DNA of 64,000 nucleotides. Origin: Pseudomonas sp. DG56-2. Lineage in GTDB: Bacteria; Pseudomonadota; Gammaproteobacteria; Pseudomonadales; Pseudomonadaceae. The position numbers and the translations under genes were made by a program. Location: contig NZ_CP032311.1 of assembly GCF_004803755.1 (NCBI RefSeq), positions 3,302,501 through 3,366,500 of the forward strand, given 5' to 3'. Below are positions 53,985-63,543 of the stretch, one piece after another (position 1 is the stretch's first letter; every line of letters begins with the position of its first letter). The notes beneath the pieces were generated by a model, which saw only the letters and a list, made by a program, of their open reading frames with translations, searched no databases and was not told the DNA's origin.

Positions 53985-55175
53985 TTATCCTGGATGACCG
54001 TCAACCCGCGCACGCATAAGCATTGGCGCGTAACGCCACGCATACAAGGCAAACGCCAGTGTCCAGCACAACCCGGCCAGCCACAGGCCCTGCAAAGGGA
54101 ACCACTGCACCACGAGCACCCGGCTAAGGCCGCCAAGATTGAGCAGCGCGAATGCCAGAGTCATCCCTGCCGGTGGCTGCAGTGGCCTGCCGGTATGCCC
54201 AAGGCTGACGCGGGTAACCATTGCCAGGATCAACCCACCGATGGCGCCCACTGTCAGGCTATGCACCGCAAGGCTGGGGTTGATCGCAACGCCAAGGTGC
54301 CACAAGGCCATGCCCAGGCACGCCAGCGCCATCCAGGCATAGGCCACATGCAACGACCACAACAGCGGGACCTTCCACAGCCCGCGATCATGCCAGCGCC
54401 ACAGACGCACCGCGTGGCCAAGGGTCAGTACCGCGAACAACACCCCCACCCCGACATTGGGCAGTAGCGCCGGGCCAGTGATATACAACAGTGCTATCAG
54501 CGCAGAACCTGCCAACAGCAGCCAATCCAGCCACGGCCACGGCGCCACCGCATCGACCCGTCCCAGGCCACGCTGGGTGAAGAACGGAATCACCCGCCCG
54601 CCAATCATCACCATCATCGCCGCCACCAGCCAGATACCGCCCAGCACACCCTGGCGCTGCCAGCCGTCGTTGCCTTGGACCAAGCCGTACACCGCCACCG
54701 CATCGACCACGGTGAGCAGCAGCAACAGCAGCACGATGGGGTAGTTGCGCTTCTGCCGTACCCGCCACAGCGTGACCGCCATCAGCACCGCCACTACCAG
54801 CGGGAATGCCAGCTCCAGCACCACCAGCACGGGCCAGGGCGCATTCACCAACCAGGCAACCCGTGCCCCCAGCCACAGTGCAGCCAGGGCCGCCAAAGGC
54901 TTGCCACTGATACCCGGTTGGCCGGTCCAGGTCTGCACGGCGGTGAGCAAGAAGCCAGCAATGATCGCCAGGCCAAAACCGAACAACAGTTCATGACGGT
55001 GCCAGGCCAGCCAGCCACCGGCGGGCTGCCAATCGCCCAGCGAGCCGTGCAAGGCTGCCAGCCACAGCGGAATTGCCAGCAAAGCCAAGCCACAGCCACC
55101 GAGGAAGAATGGCCGGAACGCCAGACGCAACAAGGGCACGATGGCCATTGCTTTACGGCGATCAAGTACTTGCAT
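53985..55175 (-). CDS. nnrS: NnrS family NO-response protein
   Basis: A 396-residue haem/copper membrane protein of about 12 spans: LLRLAFRPFFLGGCGLALLA, WHRHELLFGFGLAIIAGFLLT, GGRVIPFFTQRGLG and HSLTVGAIGGLILAMVTRVSLGHTG are family signatures. NnrS protects against nitrosative stress. The ATG at 55175 has AAGGAG eight bases upstream. It is divergent from the dnr region. Confidence 0.93.
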   Translation of the reverse strand: MQVLDRRKAMAIVPLLRLAFRPFFLGGCGLALLAIPLWLAALHGSLGDWQPAGGWLAWHRHELLFGFGLAIIAGFLLTAVQTWTGQPGISGKPLAALAALWLGARVAWLVNAPWPVLVVLELAFPLVVAVLMAVTLWRVRQKRNYPIVLLLLLLTVVDAVAVYGLVQGNDGWQRQGVLGGIWLVAAMMVMIGGRVIPFFTQRGLGRVDAVAPWPWLDWLLLAGSALIALLYITGPALLPNVGVGVLFAVLTLGHAVRLWRWHDRGLWKVPLLWSLHVAYAWMALACLGMALWHLGVAINPSLAVHSLTVGAIGGLILAMVTRVSLGHTGRPLQPPAGMTLAFALLNLGGLSRVLVVQWFPLQGLWLAGLCWTLAFALYAWRYAPMLMRARVDGHPG

Positions 55176-55536
55176 TGACACCACTCCTTAACCCTGTTGC
55201 CGGGGTGCCCCAGGGCGAAACCTATCCCGGCGTTATCGTCTACGATTTAGTGAGCCTAGCCCTTGTCGCACGTCAACGCGTGCTGGCTACAACTGCGTAA
55301 GCTGCCCATCGCTGCTTCATGCTCGATTGTGCAAGAGCCGTGCCCCTGCGCATTTGCTGGCTCGATCTCGCGATGCAGCCAACAAACCGGGTATAAATTA
55401 CCCTTAGATGGTTGTTTTAACCCTTCATAACAGGGTTATTTTTACCCTACAGTTCGGCAAAAGCTGACAGTCTGCGGGCTTGAGCCTGGTCCGACTCTTG
55501 CTGATAAGCCCCATCAGTCATTCGTTTGGAGTTCAC
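55176..55536. promoter_or_regulatory. nnrS-dnr divergent control region with paired GGGT-N7-ACCC palindromes
   Basis: Two 15-bp palindromes share GGGT-N7-ACCC: GGGTATAAATTACCC (55389-55403) and GGGTTATTTTTACCC (55433-55447). Their centres are 44 bp apart. An AACCC at 55419-55423 forms a further dyad with the GGGTT of the second. No FNR/DNR box was found here, unlike upstream of norC and nirQ. The control protein is not identified. The rest holds no gene. Confidence 0.6.
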
Positions 55537-55626
55537 ATGAGAAACATCATCCAGCCATTGGCATGGTTCGCCGCCCTGGGATCGTTCATCGCGATCGCCA
55601 GCAACGTTGCCCTCGGTCTTATCTGA
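55537..55626 (+). CDS. small hydrophobic peptide ORF upstream of dnr
   Basis: A 29-codon frame with GGAG seven bases before its ATG. The product begins MRNIIQPLAWFAALGSFIA and ends LGLI: a short polar start and one hydrophobic helix, so probably a single-span membrane peptide. It lies 33 bases before dnr in the same direction. Its function is unknown; it could also be a leader peptide. Confidence 0.6.
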   Translation: MRNIIQPLAWFAALGSFIAIASNVALGLI

Positions 55627-55659
55627 GTCCTCTTTTAACTCGCCTCAGGATGAACGCTC

Positions 55660-56343
55660 ATGGTCCTTCACCGTGTCCATCACCAGATTCTGCGCAGTCA
55701 CCACTTGTTCGAGCCGCTCAATGACGAGCAACTCGACGAGCTGATGGCTTCCAGCCAATTACTCAGCGTCGACAAGGGGGAACCGCTGTTTCGGCAAGGC
55801 GAGCCGGCTGAAGGGTTTTATTTTGTGATTGCCGGCGCGGTAAAAATCTACCGCCTGACGCCGGACGGCCAGGAGAAAGTGTTCGAGGTCATCGGTCCTC
55901 GGCAGACCTTTGCCGAAGCCATGATGTTGATGGACACACCCAACTATGTGGCCTCGGCCGAAGCCATCGCGCCGTCGCAATTGTATCGGTTGTCCAACAG
56001 CACCTACCTGCGCCTGCTGCAGAGCAACAGCCGGCTGACCTTCGCGCTGCTGGGCAAGCTGTGCGTGCGCTTGCACCAACGGGTCAATGAAATAGAAACC
56101 TTGTCACTCAAGAACGCGACCCACCGCGTAGTGCGTTATCTGCTCACGCAAATGATGCAGGTTCAACCGGTCGAAACGCAGTTCGAACTGCCAATGGCCA
56201 AGCAACTGATCGCAGGCCATCTGTCGATTCAGCCGGAAACGTTCTCGCGCATTATCCGTCGTTTGATCGATGAAAAGGTCATCACCCAGGAAGGCCGGCA
56301 TATCGTCATTCTCGATCGTTCACGGCTGGAGCAGTTCGAATGA
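55660..56343 (+). CDS. dnr: Dnr, NO-responsive Crp/Fnr-type regulator
   Basis: A 227-residue Crp/Fnr protein with cNMP-binding fold (VFEVIGPRQTFAEAMMLMDTPNYVASAEA) and a C-terminal helix-turn-helix (MAKQLIAGHLSIQPETFSRIIRRL). There are no N-terminal cluster cysteines as in Anr, and the central IETLSLKNATHRVVRYLL stretch is typical of Dnr, which senses NO through haem. It should activate norCB and nirQ through FNR/DNR boxes. It overlaps the zinc-ribbon gene by four bases. Confidence 0.95.
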   Translation: MVLHRVHHQILRSHHLFEPLNDEQLDELMASSQLLSVDKGEPLFRQGEPAEGFYFVIAGAVKIYRLTPDGQEKVFEVIGPRQTFAEAMMLMDTPNYVASAEAIAPSQLYRLSNSTYLRLLQSNSRLTFALLGKLCVRLHQRVNEIETLSLKNATHRVVRYLLTQMMQVQPVETQFELPMAKQLIAGHLSIQPETFSRIIRRLIDEKVITQEGRHIVILDRSRLEQFE

Positions 56344-56531
56344 AGGCTCTGCCCGTCTGCCTGTATTGCCAACACAGCAACCCCATCCATGGCGTTGAAT
56401 GTGAACAATGCGGCATGCCGCTGCCAACCTCCCCGGCCCATGCAGCGGCAAAACAGCAGTTGCGCTTTTTGTGGTTCTGCATCGGCCTGACCCTGTTCTG
56501 CGTGGCAATGGTGTTGTGGTTGCCACGCTAG
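56340..56531 (+). CDS. small zinc-ribbon membrane protein
   Basis: A 63-residue protein with two CxxC pairs (CLYC, CEQC) in the first 30 residues and one membrane span at about 42-60 (FLWFCIGLTLFCVAMVLWL). It corresponds in place to the small gene between dnr and norD in P. aeruginosa. It is co-translated with dnr (ATGA overlap). Role unknown; it could assist NO-reductase assembly. Confidence 0.82.
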   Translation: MKALPVCLYCQHSNPIHGVECEQCGMPLPTSPAHAAAKQQLRFLWFCIGLTLFCVAMVLWLPR

Positions 56532-56538
56532 ATACTGC

Positions 56539-58377
56539 TCAAGGCTGGGTTAACTGCCGATACAGTTGCGGCAATCGCAGCGGCAACTGTTCAGGCTGAC
56601 GAATCAGGCTATAGCCATTGCTGCCGAACATGTACGGCAGATACTCCTGCGCTTTTCGGTCGATGGTGATGCAGAACGGGATCAGGCCCTGACGCCGCGC
56701 CTCGCGTACTGCCTCGCGGGTGTCCTCGACACCATAGCGCCCCTCGTACAAATCCAGATCATTGGGCTTGCCATCGGTGACCAGCAGTAGCAGTTTGCGT
56801 CTGCGCTTGCTAGCGCCAAGCAGGCGGGTCGCCTGGCGAATAGCAGCACCCATGCGCGTGTAGTAGCCTGGCGTTAGCCCTTGGATTTTCCCGCGTGTAC
56901 TGTCGTCATAGCGCTGTTCGAACGTCTTGAGCGCCTGCAGGCGAACCTGTTGGCGACGTAGCGAGGAAAACCCGTACAAGGCAAAGTCATCGCCCAGCGT
57001 CGAGAGGGTTTCGCCGAACAACAACAAGCTGTCGCGAATAACTTCGATTACTCGGCTTTCATCGTTGATGTGCGCGTCGGTGGACATCGACACGTCCGCC
57101 AATAGCAGACAGGCCAGATCGCGGCGCGTCTGCCGTTGCGCCAGGAACAAGCCGCGCTCGGCACATTGACCGTGACTGCGCTCGACGTAGAAGTCCATCC
57201 AGGCCTGCAGATCCAACTCAGAGCCCTGCGGCTGCTGGCGCAACCATTGACGGTCGTTGCGCAACAGCTCGAATTGACGTTGCAGACGCCGTGCTGCGGG
57301 CTGTAACCGGGGCGGCAAGGGTTGCGCCTGGGAATCCCTGGGTTCGAACATCTGCAGATTGACGAAATTCGGTTGCAGTCGCCCCGTGCGATAGTCCCAT
57401 TCCGGCAGCTTTATGCCCTCGCCCAGCGGAATATCGTCGACATCGGCAGGCGGCAAATCCAGGTGCAACTTGAGGCCCCCGCCCTTGCGCAAGCGGGTGC
57501 GAGAAAGGGTCAGTTGGTCAAGGTCGTCGGCAACCCGGGCGGCATCAGGGTCTTCGCTGTCGTCCGACCAGCGATCGAGGTCGACGTGCTCGGTCCAACT
57601 GAACAGGTTCTCCAGACGCACGATCAACAGCCCGCCCTCGCGCCGGGTTTCATCGATTCGCGTAGCGCGCTTGCGCCCGCTACGCTGCTCACCCGGTGGA
57701 GTCGCCAGATGTTCGTCGGTGTCTTCCAGCTCCCCGGCCTGGGCGCCGGGCATGTGCAGCGGCGGGTACAACCACAGCGGCACCGGCCACGCTGCGCGCT
57801 CGCTGCGCGGAAACTCACTGACGCTGCCCGGCTCGCGCAGGGCCTGGCACAGGACACGCTCCAGGGCCGCTTCAGCCGGACTCAGGGAGTCAGGGTCCGG
57901 GCGTAACTGCAGGTGAGCCTCGACCAGACGCTGATAACGCGGCAGCAGCGCCGGGTAGCGCTGCAGCAGGGTTTGGGTCCAGCGCTGGTTGTCACGCCCC
58001 CAGTGCCGCATCGGTTCCGAGTGCGCCGCCAGCAGCGCCAGCCAGCGATAAAGCGCCTCGTTCAAGCTGGCCTCGGGGAACACCGCCAGGTGGCCGGGCA
58101 GGCATAGGTTTTGGCCATCACACCAGGCCAGCGGTACCTGTTTGCAGGTGCCAGCGATCTGTTGCAACAGTGTGCGGCGTAGCAGCAGGTCACGCTCACT
58201 GGCTGCTTCCACACCTTGGTTCGCGGGCCCGCCCATGGCGCGAAACAACAGGGTCAAGGCGCGCTGTCGAGAGGCCAGATCGACACTCGCTTCAGGGAAG
58301 TCCGGGTTGGCGCGGCGGGTGATGAAGCGATGCCAGACACTGCCGACCCACTCCTCCAGCTCAAGGGTGAACGCCAT
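56539..58377 (-). CDS. norD: NorD, VWA-domain protein for NO reductase activation
   Basis: A 612-residue soluble protein with a C-terminal von Willebrand A domain (DLACLLLADVSMSTDAHI is the MIDAS DxSxS region; LLLVTDGKPNDLDLYEGRYG). With NirQ it forms a MoxR/VWA chaperone pair that activates NO reductase, by analogy with the P. aeruginosa and Paracoccus genes. GGAGG precedes the ATG. It follows norB after an attenuating terminator. Confidence 0.93.
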   Translation of the reverse strand: MAFTLELEEWVGSVWHRFITRRANPDFPEASVDLASRQRALTLLFRAMGGPANQGVEAASERDLLLRRTLLQQIAGTCKQVPLAWCDGQNLCLPGHLAVFPEASLNEALYRWLALLAAHSEPMRHWGRDNQRWTQTLLQRYPALLPRYQRLVEAHLQLRPDPDSLSPAEAALERVLCQALREPGSVSEFPRSERAAWPVPLWLYPPLHMPGAQAGELEDTDEHLATPPGEQRSGRKRATRIDETRREGGLLIVRLENLFSWTEHVDLDRWSDDSEDPDAARVADDLDQLTLSRTRLRKGGGLKLHLDLPPADVDDIPLGEGIKLPEWDYRTGRLQPNFVNLQMFEPRDSQAQPLPPRLQPAARRLQRQFELLRNDRQWLRQQPQGSELDLQAWMDFYVERSHGQCAERGLFLAQRQTRRDLACLLLADVSMSTDAHINDESRVIEVIRDSLLLFGETLSTLGDDFALYGFSSLRRQQVRLQALKTFEQRYDDSTRGKIQGLTPGYYTRMGAAIRQATRLLGASKRRRKLLLLVTDGKPNDLDLYEGRYGVEDTREAVREARRQGLIPFCITIDRKAQEYLPYMFGSNGYSLIRQPEQLPLRLPQLYRQLTQP

Positions 58378-58400
58378 GTTGCCTCCTGTGTTTTCAACGC

Positions 58401-58432
58401 AGAAAACGGCCCGCTGCAGTAGCCGGGCCGTT
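58401..58432 (-). terminator. hairpin/terminator between norB and norD
   Basis: On the minus strand the stem AACGGCCC/GGGCCGTT encloses 12 bases and is followed by TTTTCTG. It lies 22 bases after the norB stop. It would reduce norD expression relative to norCB by partial termination. Confidence 0.75.
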
Positions 58433-58454
58433 GCTTGTTACTTGCAGCTACCGA

Positions 58455-59885
<1,431 letters not shown>

Positions 59886-60326
59886 TCAGCCCTCCTTGTT
59901 TGGCGGCCAGCCATTGGTATTTATTTTCGACGTCCATTTGAGGAATTCGGCGATGTCGTCGACCTCCTGGTCGCTCAAGTTGAACTGCGGCATGGCTCGA
60001 CGGCCCGGGACGTTCAACGGCTGCATCTTCATCCACGCATGCAGAAAAGGCTTGAAGCCGTCATCGCCACCACGGCGCTGGACAACGTTGCCCAACTCAG
60101 GCGCGAAATACGCACCCTCGCCCAGCAGGGTGTGGCAGCCAATACAGTTGTTTTGCTCCCAGACTGTCTTGCCGCGAATCACGGCGTCGGTTAGTTGCGC
60201 GGCATTGCTCCGTTCGGGAAAGGTTTGCTCGGTGTGGTAGGTCAAGGCCAGGAATATCAGGAAGAAAAAAATGCTTCCCCCAAAATAGATGTTCCTGGCC
60301 ATGCCCTTGGTGAAGGTCTCTGACAT
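59886..60326 (-). CDS. norC: nitric oxide reductase cytochrome c subunit
   Basis: A 146-residue membrane-anchored c-type cytochrome. An N-terminal span lies at about 12-33 (IYFGGSIFFFLIFLALTY), then a periplasmic haem domain with CIGCH and the axial Met in RAMPQFNLSDQEVDDIA. It passes electrons to NorB. The ATG at 60326 has GAGGAAG upstream. A near-perfect DNR box stands 58 bp upstream of the start. Confidence 0.96.
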   Translation of the reverse strand: MSETFTKGMARNIYFGGSIFFFLIFLALTYHTEQTFPERSNAAQLTDAVIRGKTVWEQNNCIGCHTLLGEGAYFAPELGNVVQRRGGDDGFKPFLHAWMKMQPLNVPGRRAMPQFNLSDQEVDDIAEFLKWTSKINTNGWPPNKEG

Positions 60327-60383
60327 GGTCGCTTCCTCATTGCTTGGCCTGGCCATGATAGAAAGCGAGGGCTGAAAACCTGC

Positions 60384-60397
60384 TTGATGGCGATCAA
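60384..60397. promoter_or_regulatory. FNR/DNR box for norCB
   Basis: TTGATGGCGATCAA is a perfect TTGAT-N4-ATCAA dyad. It lies 58 bp upstream of the norC start, the expected place for activation by Dnr and/or Anr under low oxygen and NO. Confidence 0.88.
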
Positions 60398-60423
60398 GAA
60401 ACGCCGATGGTTTTAGTCGGGTA

Positions 60424-60672
60424 TTAGCTGCGAAGGCTCAAGCTCACGCCCACCAGCAATGCCAGCAGCAGCGCCCAGGCCAACATCAAGGCGCGCCAGC
60501 GCCATGGTCCGTGGCGCAGTTCCATGAAGCCGTCCGTGATCAACCAGGCTTTGAGCACCGCCAGCAGCAGGACCAGCCAGACGCTTGCCCTGCCCTGCGC
60601 CAGTGCCACGGTGACCAGGCTCAGGCATGCCAGGGCCAGCCAGCAGCGCAGCAAAAACTTCGATGCGAGCAT
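60424..60672 (-). CDS. cytochrome c oxidase subunit IV-like protein (NirP type)
   Basis: An 82-residue protein of three hydrophobic spans (LLRCWLALACLSLVTVALA, WLVLLLAVLKAWLITDGFME, ALMLAWALLLALLVGVS) with the COX4-type LRHGPWRWRALM. It corresponds to PA0522 of the P. aeruginosa nir-nor region. It follows the COX3-like gene by nine bases. A role in NO-reductase complex or membrane assembly is suspected but unproven. Confidence 0.82.
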   Translation of the reverse strand: MLASKFLLRCWLALACLSLVTVALAQGRASVWLVLLLAVLKAWLITDGFMELRHGPWRWRALMLAWALLLALLVGVSLSLRS

Positions 60673-60681
60673 GCGAGTTCC

Positions 60682-61266
60682 TCAATCCAGAACGTAGACC
60701 AGGGGAAACAGCACGACCCAGATCAGGTCGACCATATGCCAATACAACACCCCGGACTCGAATCCACTGCACCTGCCCGGACTATACACACCGCGCCAGC
60801 AGCCCTTGGCCAACCAGGCCAGAATCAGCATGCCGAGTAGCACATGCAGGAAGTGAAAGCCGGTGAGCAGCCAGTACAGGGTAAAGAACGTGTTGTGCTC
60901 AAGGTCCAGCCCCAGGCTGAGTAGATGCTGGTATTCACCTAGCTTCAGGCCCAGGTAGCCGCAGGCGACCAACAATGCCAGCAGCAGAAGCCCGCCCGCC
61001 TGTCGCGGTCGTGCCTGCCGCACCCGCTCTTGCGCCAGTGCAGCCAGAAACCCGGCACTGAGAAGACTCAAGGTCATCGCCAGGCCCGTAGAGGTGTCGA
61101 GCAACTGTCGGCTGTCAGCGAACAGTTGTGGCTTGAGCGCCTGAGTGGTCGCGAACGCCAGAATCAGCAAAGCGAACACCGACAGCTCGGCGAGGATGAA
61201 AAACCACATCGCCAGATCCCCCGGCAAGCGCCGGGGAGCAACCACTACGTTAGCCGAAGTGGACAT
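60682..61266 (-). CDS. cytochrome c oxidase subunit III-like protein (NirO type)
   Basis: A 194-residue five-span protein of the heme-copper oxidase subunit III family (LAMWFFILAELSVFALLILAFA, TLYWLLTGFHFLHVLLGMLIL, LYWHMVDLIWVVLFPLVYVLD). It corresponds to PA0521, between nirQ and the NirP gene. It starts inside the end of nirQ (17-base overlap), so the two are translated together. Possibly it assists assembly of NO reductase. Confidence 0.85.
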   Translation of the reverse strand: MSTSANVVVAPRRLPGDLAMWFFILAELSVFALLILAFATTQALKPQLFADSRQLLDTSTGLAMTLSLLSAGFLAALAQERVRQARPRQAGGLLLLALLVACGYLGLKLGEYQHLLSLGLDLEHNTFFTLYWLLTGFHFLHVLLGMLILAWLAKGCWRGVYSPGRCSGFESGVLYWHMVDLIWVVLFPLVYVLD

Positions 61267-62053
61267 CGACCACGTCCATCAACGCCGCGACCGTCACCGG
61301 ATCATCACTCAGAGGCTCGGCCAGGCAGGCCAGACAGGCTTCACGCGGATTCATCCCGGCGCCGATCATGCGCGCGGTAAAAATCAGCAGGCGGGTCGAG
61401 GCAACCTCCTCCAGATCATGGTTCTCCAGGCGCCGCAGCGCCTGTCCCAGGCGCACTACCTGGTTGGCCAATGCAGCATCCACCCCGGCTTCATGGCGCA
61501 CGATATGCGCTTCATCGGCGGCTGCCGGATAGTCGAAACGCATCGCCACGAAGCGTTGGCGGGTACTGGGTTTCATGCCCTTGAGCAGGTTCTGGTAACC
61601 AGGGTTGTAAGACACCACTAACATGAACGACGGGGGTGCCTGCAACACTTCACCGGTACGCTCCAGAAACAGCTCGCGGCGGTCATCAGCCAGCGGATGC
61701 AGAACCACGACGGTGTCCTGACGCGCTTCGACCACCTCGTCGAGGTAGCAGATGCCACCTTCGCGCACCGCGCGGGTCAATGGTCCATCCTGCCACCAGG
61801 TGCCCTGCGCGCCGATCAGGTGGCGGCCGACCAGGTCAGCTGCACTCAAGTCATCGTGACAGGCAACAGTGTGTAGCGGCAGGTTCAGGCGCTGCGCCAT
61901 ATGCTGGACGAAGCGGGTCTTGCCGCAGCCGGTCGGGCCTTTGATCAGCACGGGCAGGCCGTGGCGCCAGGCCTGCTCGAAGAGCGCCTGTTCGTTGTGC
62001 TGTGGTTGATAGAAGGGTTTGCTTCGAGTTTCGGAAACAACGGTGAGGGTCAT
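61250..62053 (-). CDS. nirQ: NirQ, MoxR-type AAA+ ATPase
   Basis: A 267-residue AAA+ protein. Walker A is GPTGCGKTRF near residue 37-46, Walker B ICYLDEVVEAR, and sensor 1 SYNPGYQ. With NorD it is required to activate NO reductase and in P. aeruginosa affects nitrite reductase. A DNR-box-like dyad lies 82 bp upstream of its ATG. It heads the transcript with the NirO- and NirP-type genes. Confidence 0.94.
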   Translation of the reverse strand: MTLTVVSETRSKPFYQPQHNEQALFEQAWRHGLPVLIKGPTGCGKTRFVQHMAQRLNLPLHTVACHDDLSAADLVGRHLIGAQGTWWQDGPLTRAVREGGICYLDEVVEARQDTVVVLHPLADDRRELFLERTGEVLQAPPSFMLVVSYNPGYQNLLKGMKPSTRQRFVAMRFDYPAAADEAHIVRHEAGVDAALANQVVRLGQALRRLENHDLEEVASTRLLIFTARMIGAGMNPREACLACLAEPLSDDPVTVAALMDVVDVHFG

Positions 62054-62134
62054 GCGACACCTGGCTTGGCAGCGGATTCAAGCACCACGCTAAAGGTGCA
62101 AGCGACTCACTGACAAGCACTGCGCCGGGCAAAC

Positions 62135-62148
62135 TTGATCGCCGTCAA
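62135..62148. promoter_or_regulatory. FNR/DNR box for nirQ
   Basis: TTGATCGCCGTCAA departs from TTGAT-N4-ATCAA at one base only. It lies between hemN's stop (6 bases away) and nirQ, 82 bp upstream of the nirQ start, in a fitting position for Dnr/Anr. Confidence 0.75.
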
Positions 62149-62154
62149 GCACCC

Positions 62155-63543
62155 TCAGACCGTGCGTGAAAACTGGCCTTTACGGCCTCCACCGAGATAG
62201 GCGTCAAAGGCCATGGCGGTGTTGCGCATCATCAGTTGTCCCTGGGGCAGCAGCTGCAGGGTATCCTGGTCAATTGCCAGCAAATGGTCATCGACCTGTT
62301 CGGCCAGTTGCTGCAGCGCCTCGGCAAAATAGTCACTGAAACGAACACCGTGCACGGCTTCGAACCTGGCAAAGTCGATGCGTCCGTGACACATCAACTC
62401 GTTGATCACTTCACGGCGCAACACGTCATCGGCGTTCAGGCGATAGCCACGCTGGACCGGCAGCATGCCCTGGTCAAGCCGCGCATAGTACTGCGAGAGC
62501 AGCTTGACGCTCTGGCTGTAACTGTCGCCCACCTTGCCGATCGACGACACGCCCAGACCGATGAGGTCACAGTCAGCATGAGTTGAGTAACCCTGAAAAT
62601 TACGCTGCAACGTGCCATTGGCGCGGGCCAGGCTCAGCTCATCATCCGGCAAGGCAAAATGGTCCATGCCGATGTACACATAGCCGGCTTCGGTGAGACG
62701 GCGGATGGTCAACTCCAGCAATTCCAGCTTGCGCTCTGGCGGCGGCATGTCCTGCGGACGAATCATGCGCTGCGCACGGACCTGCTGCGGAAGATGCGCG
62801 TAACTGTAGGCGGCGATCCGATCCGGACGCAGGGCAATGATCTTGCTCAGGGTAACGTCGAAGCTGTGAACCGTTTGCAGAGGCAAGCCGTAGATAAGGT
62901 CGACACTGACCGACTTGAACTGCGCCTGGCGTGCGGCCGCGACCAATTCGTAGATCTGCTGCTCGCTTTGCTGGCGATTGACCGCAGCCTGCACATCGGC
63001 GTCGAAATCCTGCACGCCAAAACTCAAACGGTTGAAGCCCAGGCCGCGCAGCACCTGAATCTGCTCAGTGCTGATGGTGCGCGGGTCGACCTCGATGGAA
63101 AACTCGTGGCTATCGCTGTCGTCCATGTTGAAGGCCTGACGCAAGCATTCCATCAGTTCGGCCAATTGCTCACCGGTCAGGTAAGTCGGCGTACCACCGC
63201 CCAGATGCAGTTGGGTCAGCCTGCGGGTGCGGTCGAACAATTGCCCCTGCATGGCTATTTCACGCTTGAGGTAATCAAGATATTCGGTGGCACGATGAGT
63301 CTTACGGGTGATGATCTTGTTGCAGGCGCAGTAGTAACAGAGGCTCTGGCAAAACGGGATGTGAATATAGGCCGACAGTGGCTTGGCGATTGCCGCCTGA
63401 TTGCTGGCCGTCACCGCCTGCAGGTAGTCATCGACGGCGAATGCCTCATGGAACTGCGGCGCCGTCGGGTAGGAGGTGTAGCGCGGCCCTGGCCGGTCGT
63501 ATTTCTTCACCAGGGTACGATTGAACTCAAATGCTGGCGTCAT
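62155..63543 (-). CDS. hemN: oxygen-independent coproporphyrinogen III oxidase
   Basis: A 462-residue radical-SAM enzyme; the cluster motif CQSLCYYCAC holds Cys65, 69, 72 and 74 (CxxxCxxCxC). The HemN C-terminal domain (RNFQGYSTHADCDLIGLGVSSIG) is complete. It makes protoporphyrinogen IX from coproporphyrinogen III without oxygen, supplying haem for NO reductase. Its 5' end overlaps the 3' end of a second HemN-like gene by 17 bases, so it is the second gene of a coupled pair. Confidence 0.94.
   Translation of the reverse strand: MTPAFEFNRTLVKKYDRPGPRYTSYPTAPQFHEAFAVDDYLQAVTASNQAAIAKPLSAYIHIPFCQSLCYYCACNKIITRKTHRATEYLDYLKREIAMQGQLFDRTRRLTQLHLGGGTPTYLTGEQLAELMECLRQAFNMDDSDSHEFSIEVDPRTISTEQIQVLRGLGFNRLSFGVQDFDADVQAAVNRQQSEQQIYELVAAARQAQFKSVSVDLIYGLPLQTVHSFDVTLSKIIALRPDRIAAYSYAHLPQQVRAQRMIRPQDMPPPERKLELLELTIRRLTEAGYVYIGMDHFALPDDELSLARANGTLQRNFQGYSTHADCDLIGLGVSSIGKVGDSYSQSVKLLSQYYARLDQGMLPVQRGYRLNADDVLRREVINELMCHGRIDFARFEAVHGVRFSDYFAEALQQLAEQVDDHLLAIDQDTLQLLPQGQLMMRNTAMAFDAYLGGGRKGQFSRTV

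Noticed and set aside
55389..55449. NarL heptamer sites
   Set aside because: TACCCTT/TACCCTA resemble heptamers, but their orientation within the palindromes is not the known 7-2-7 form.
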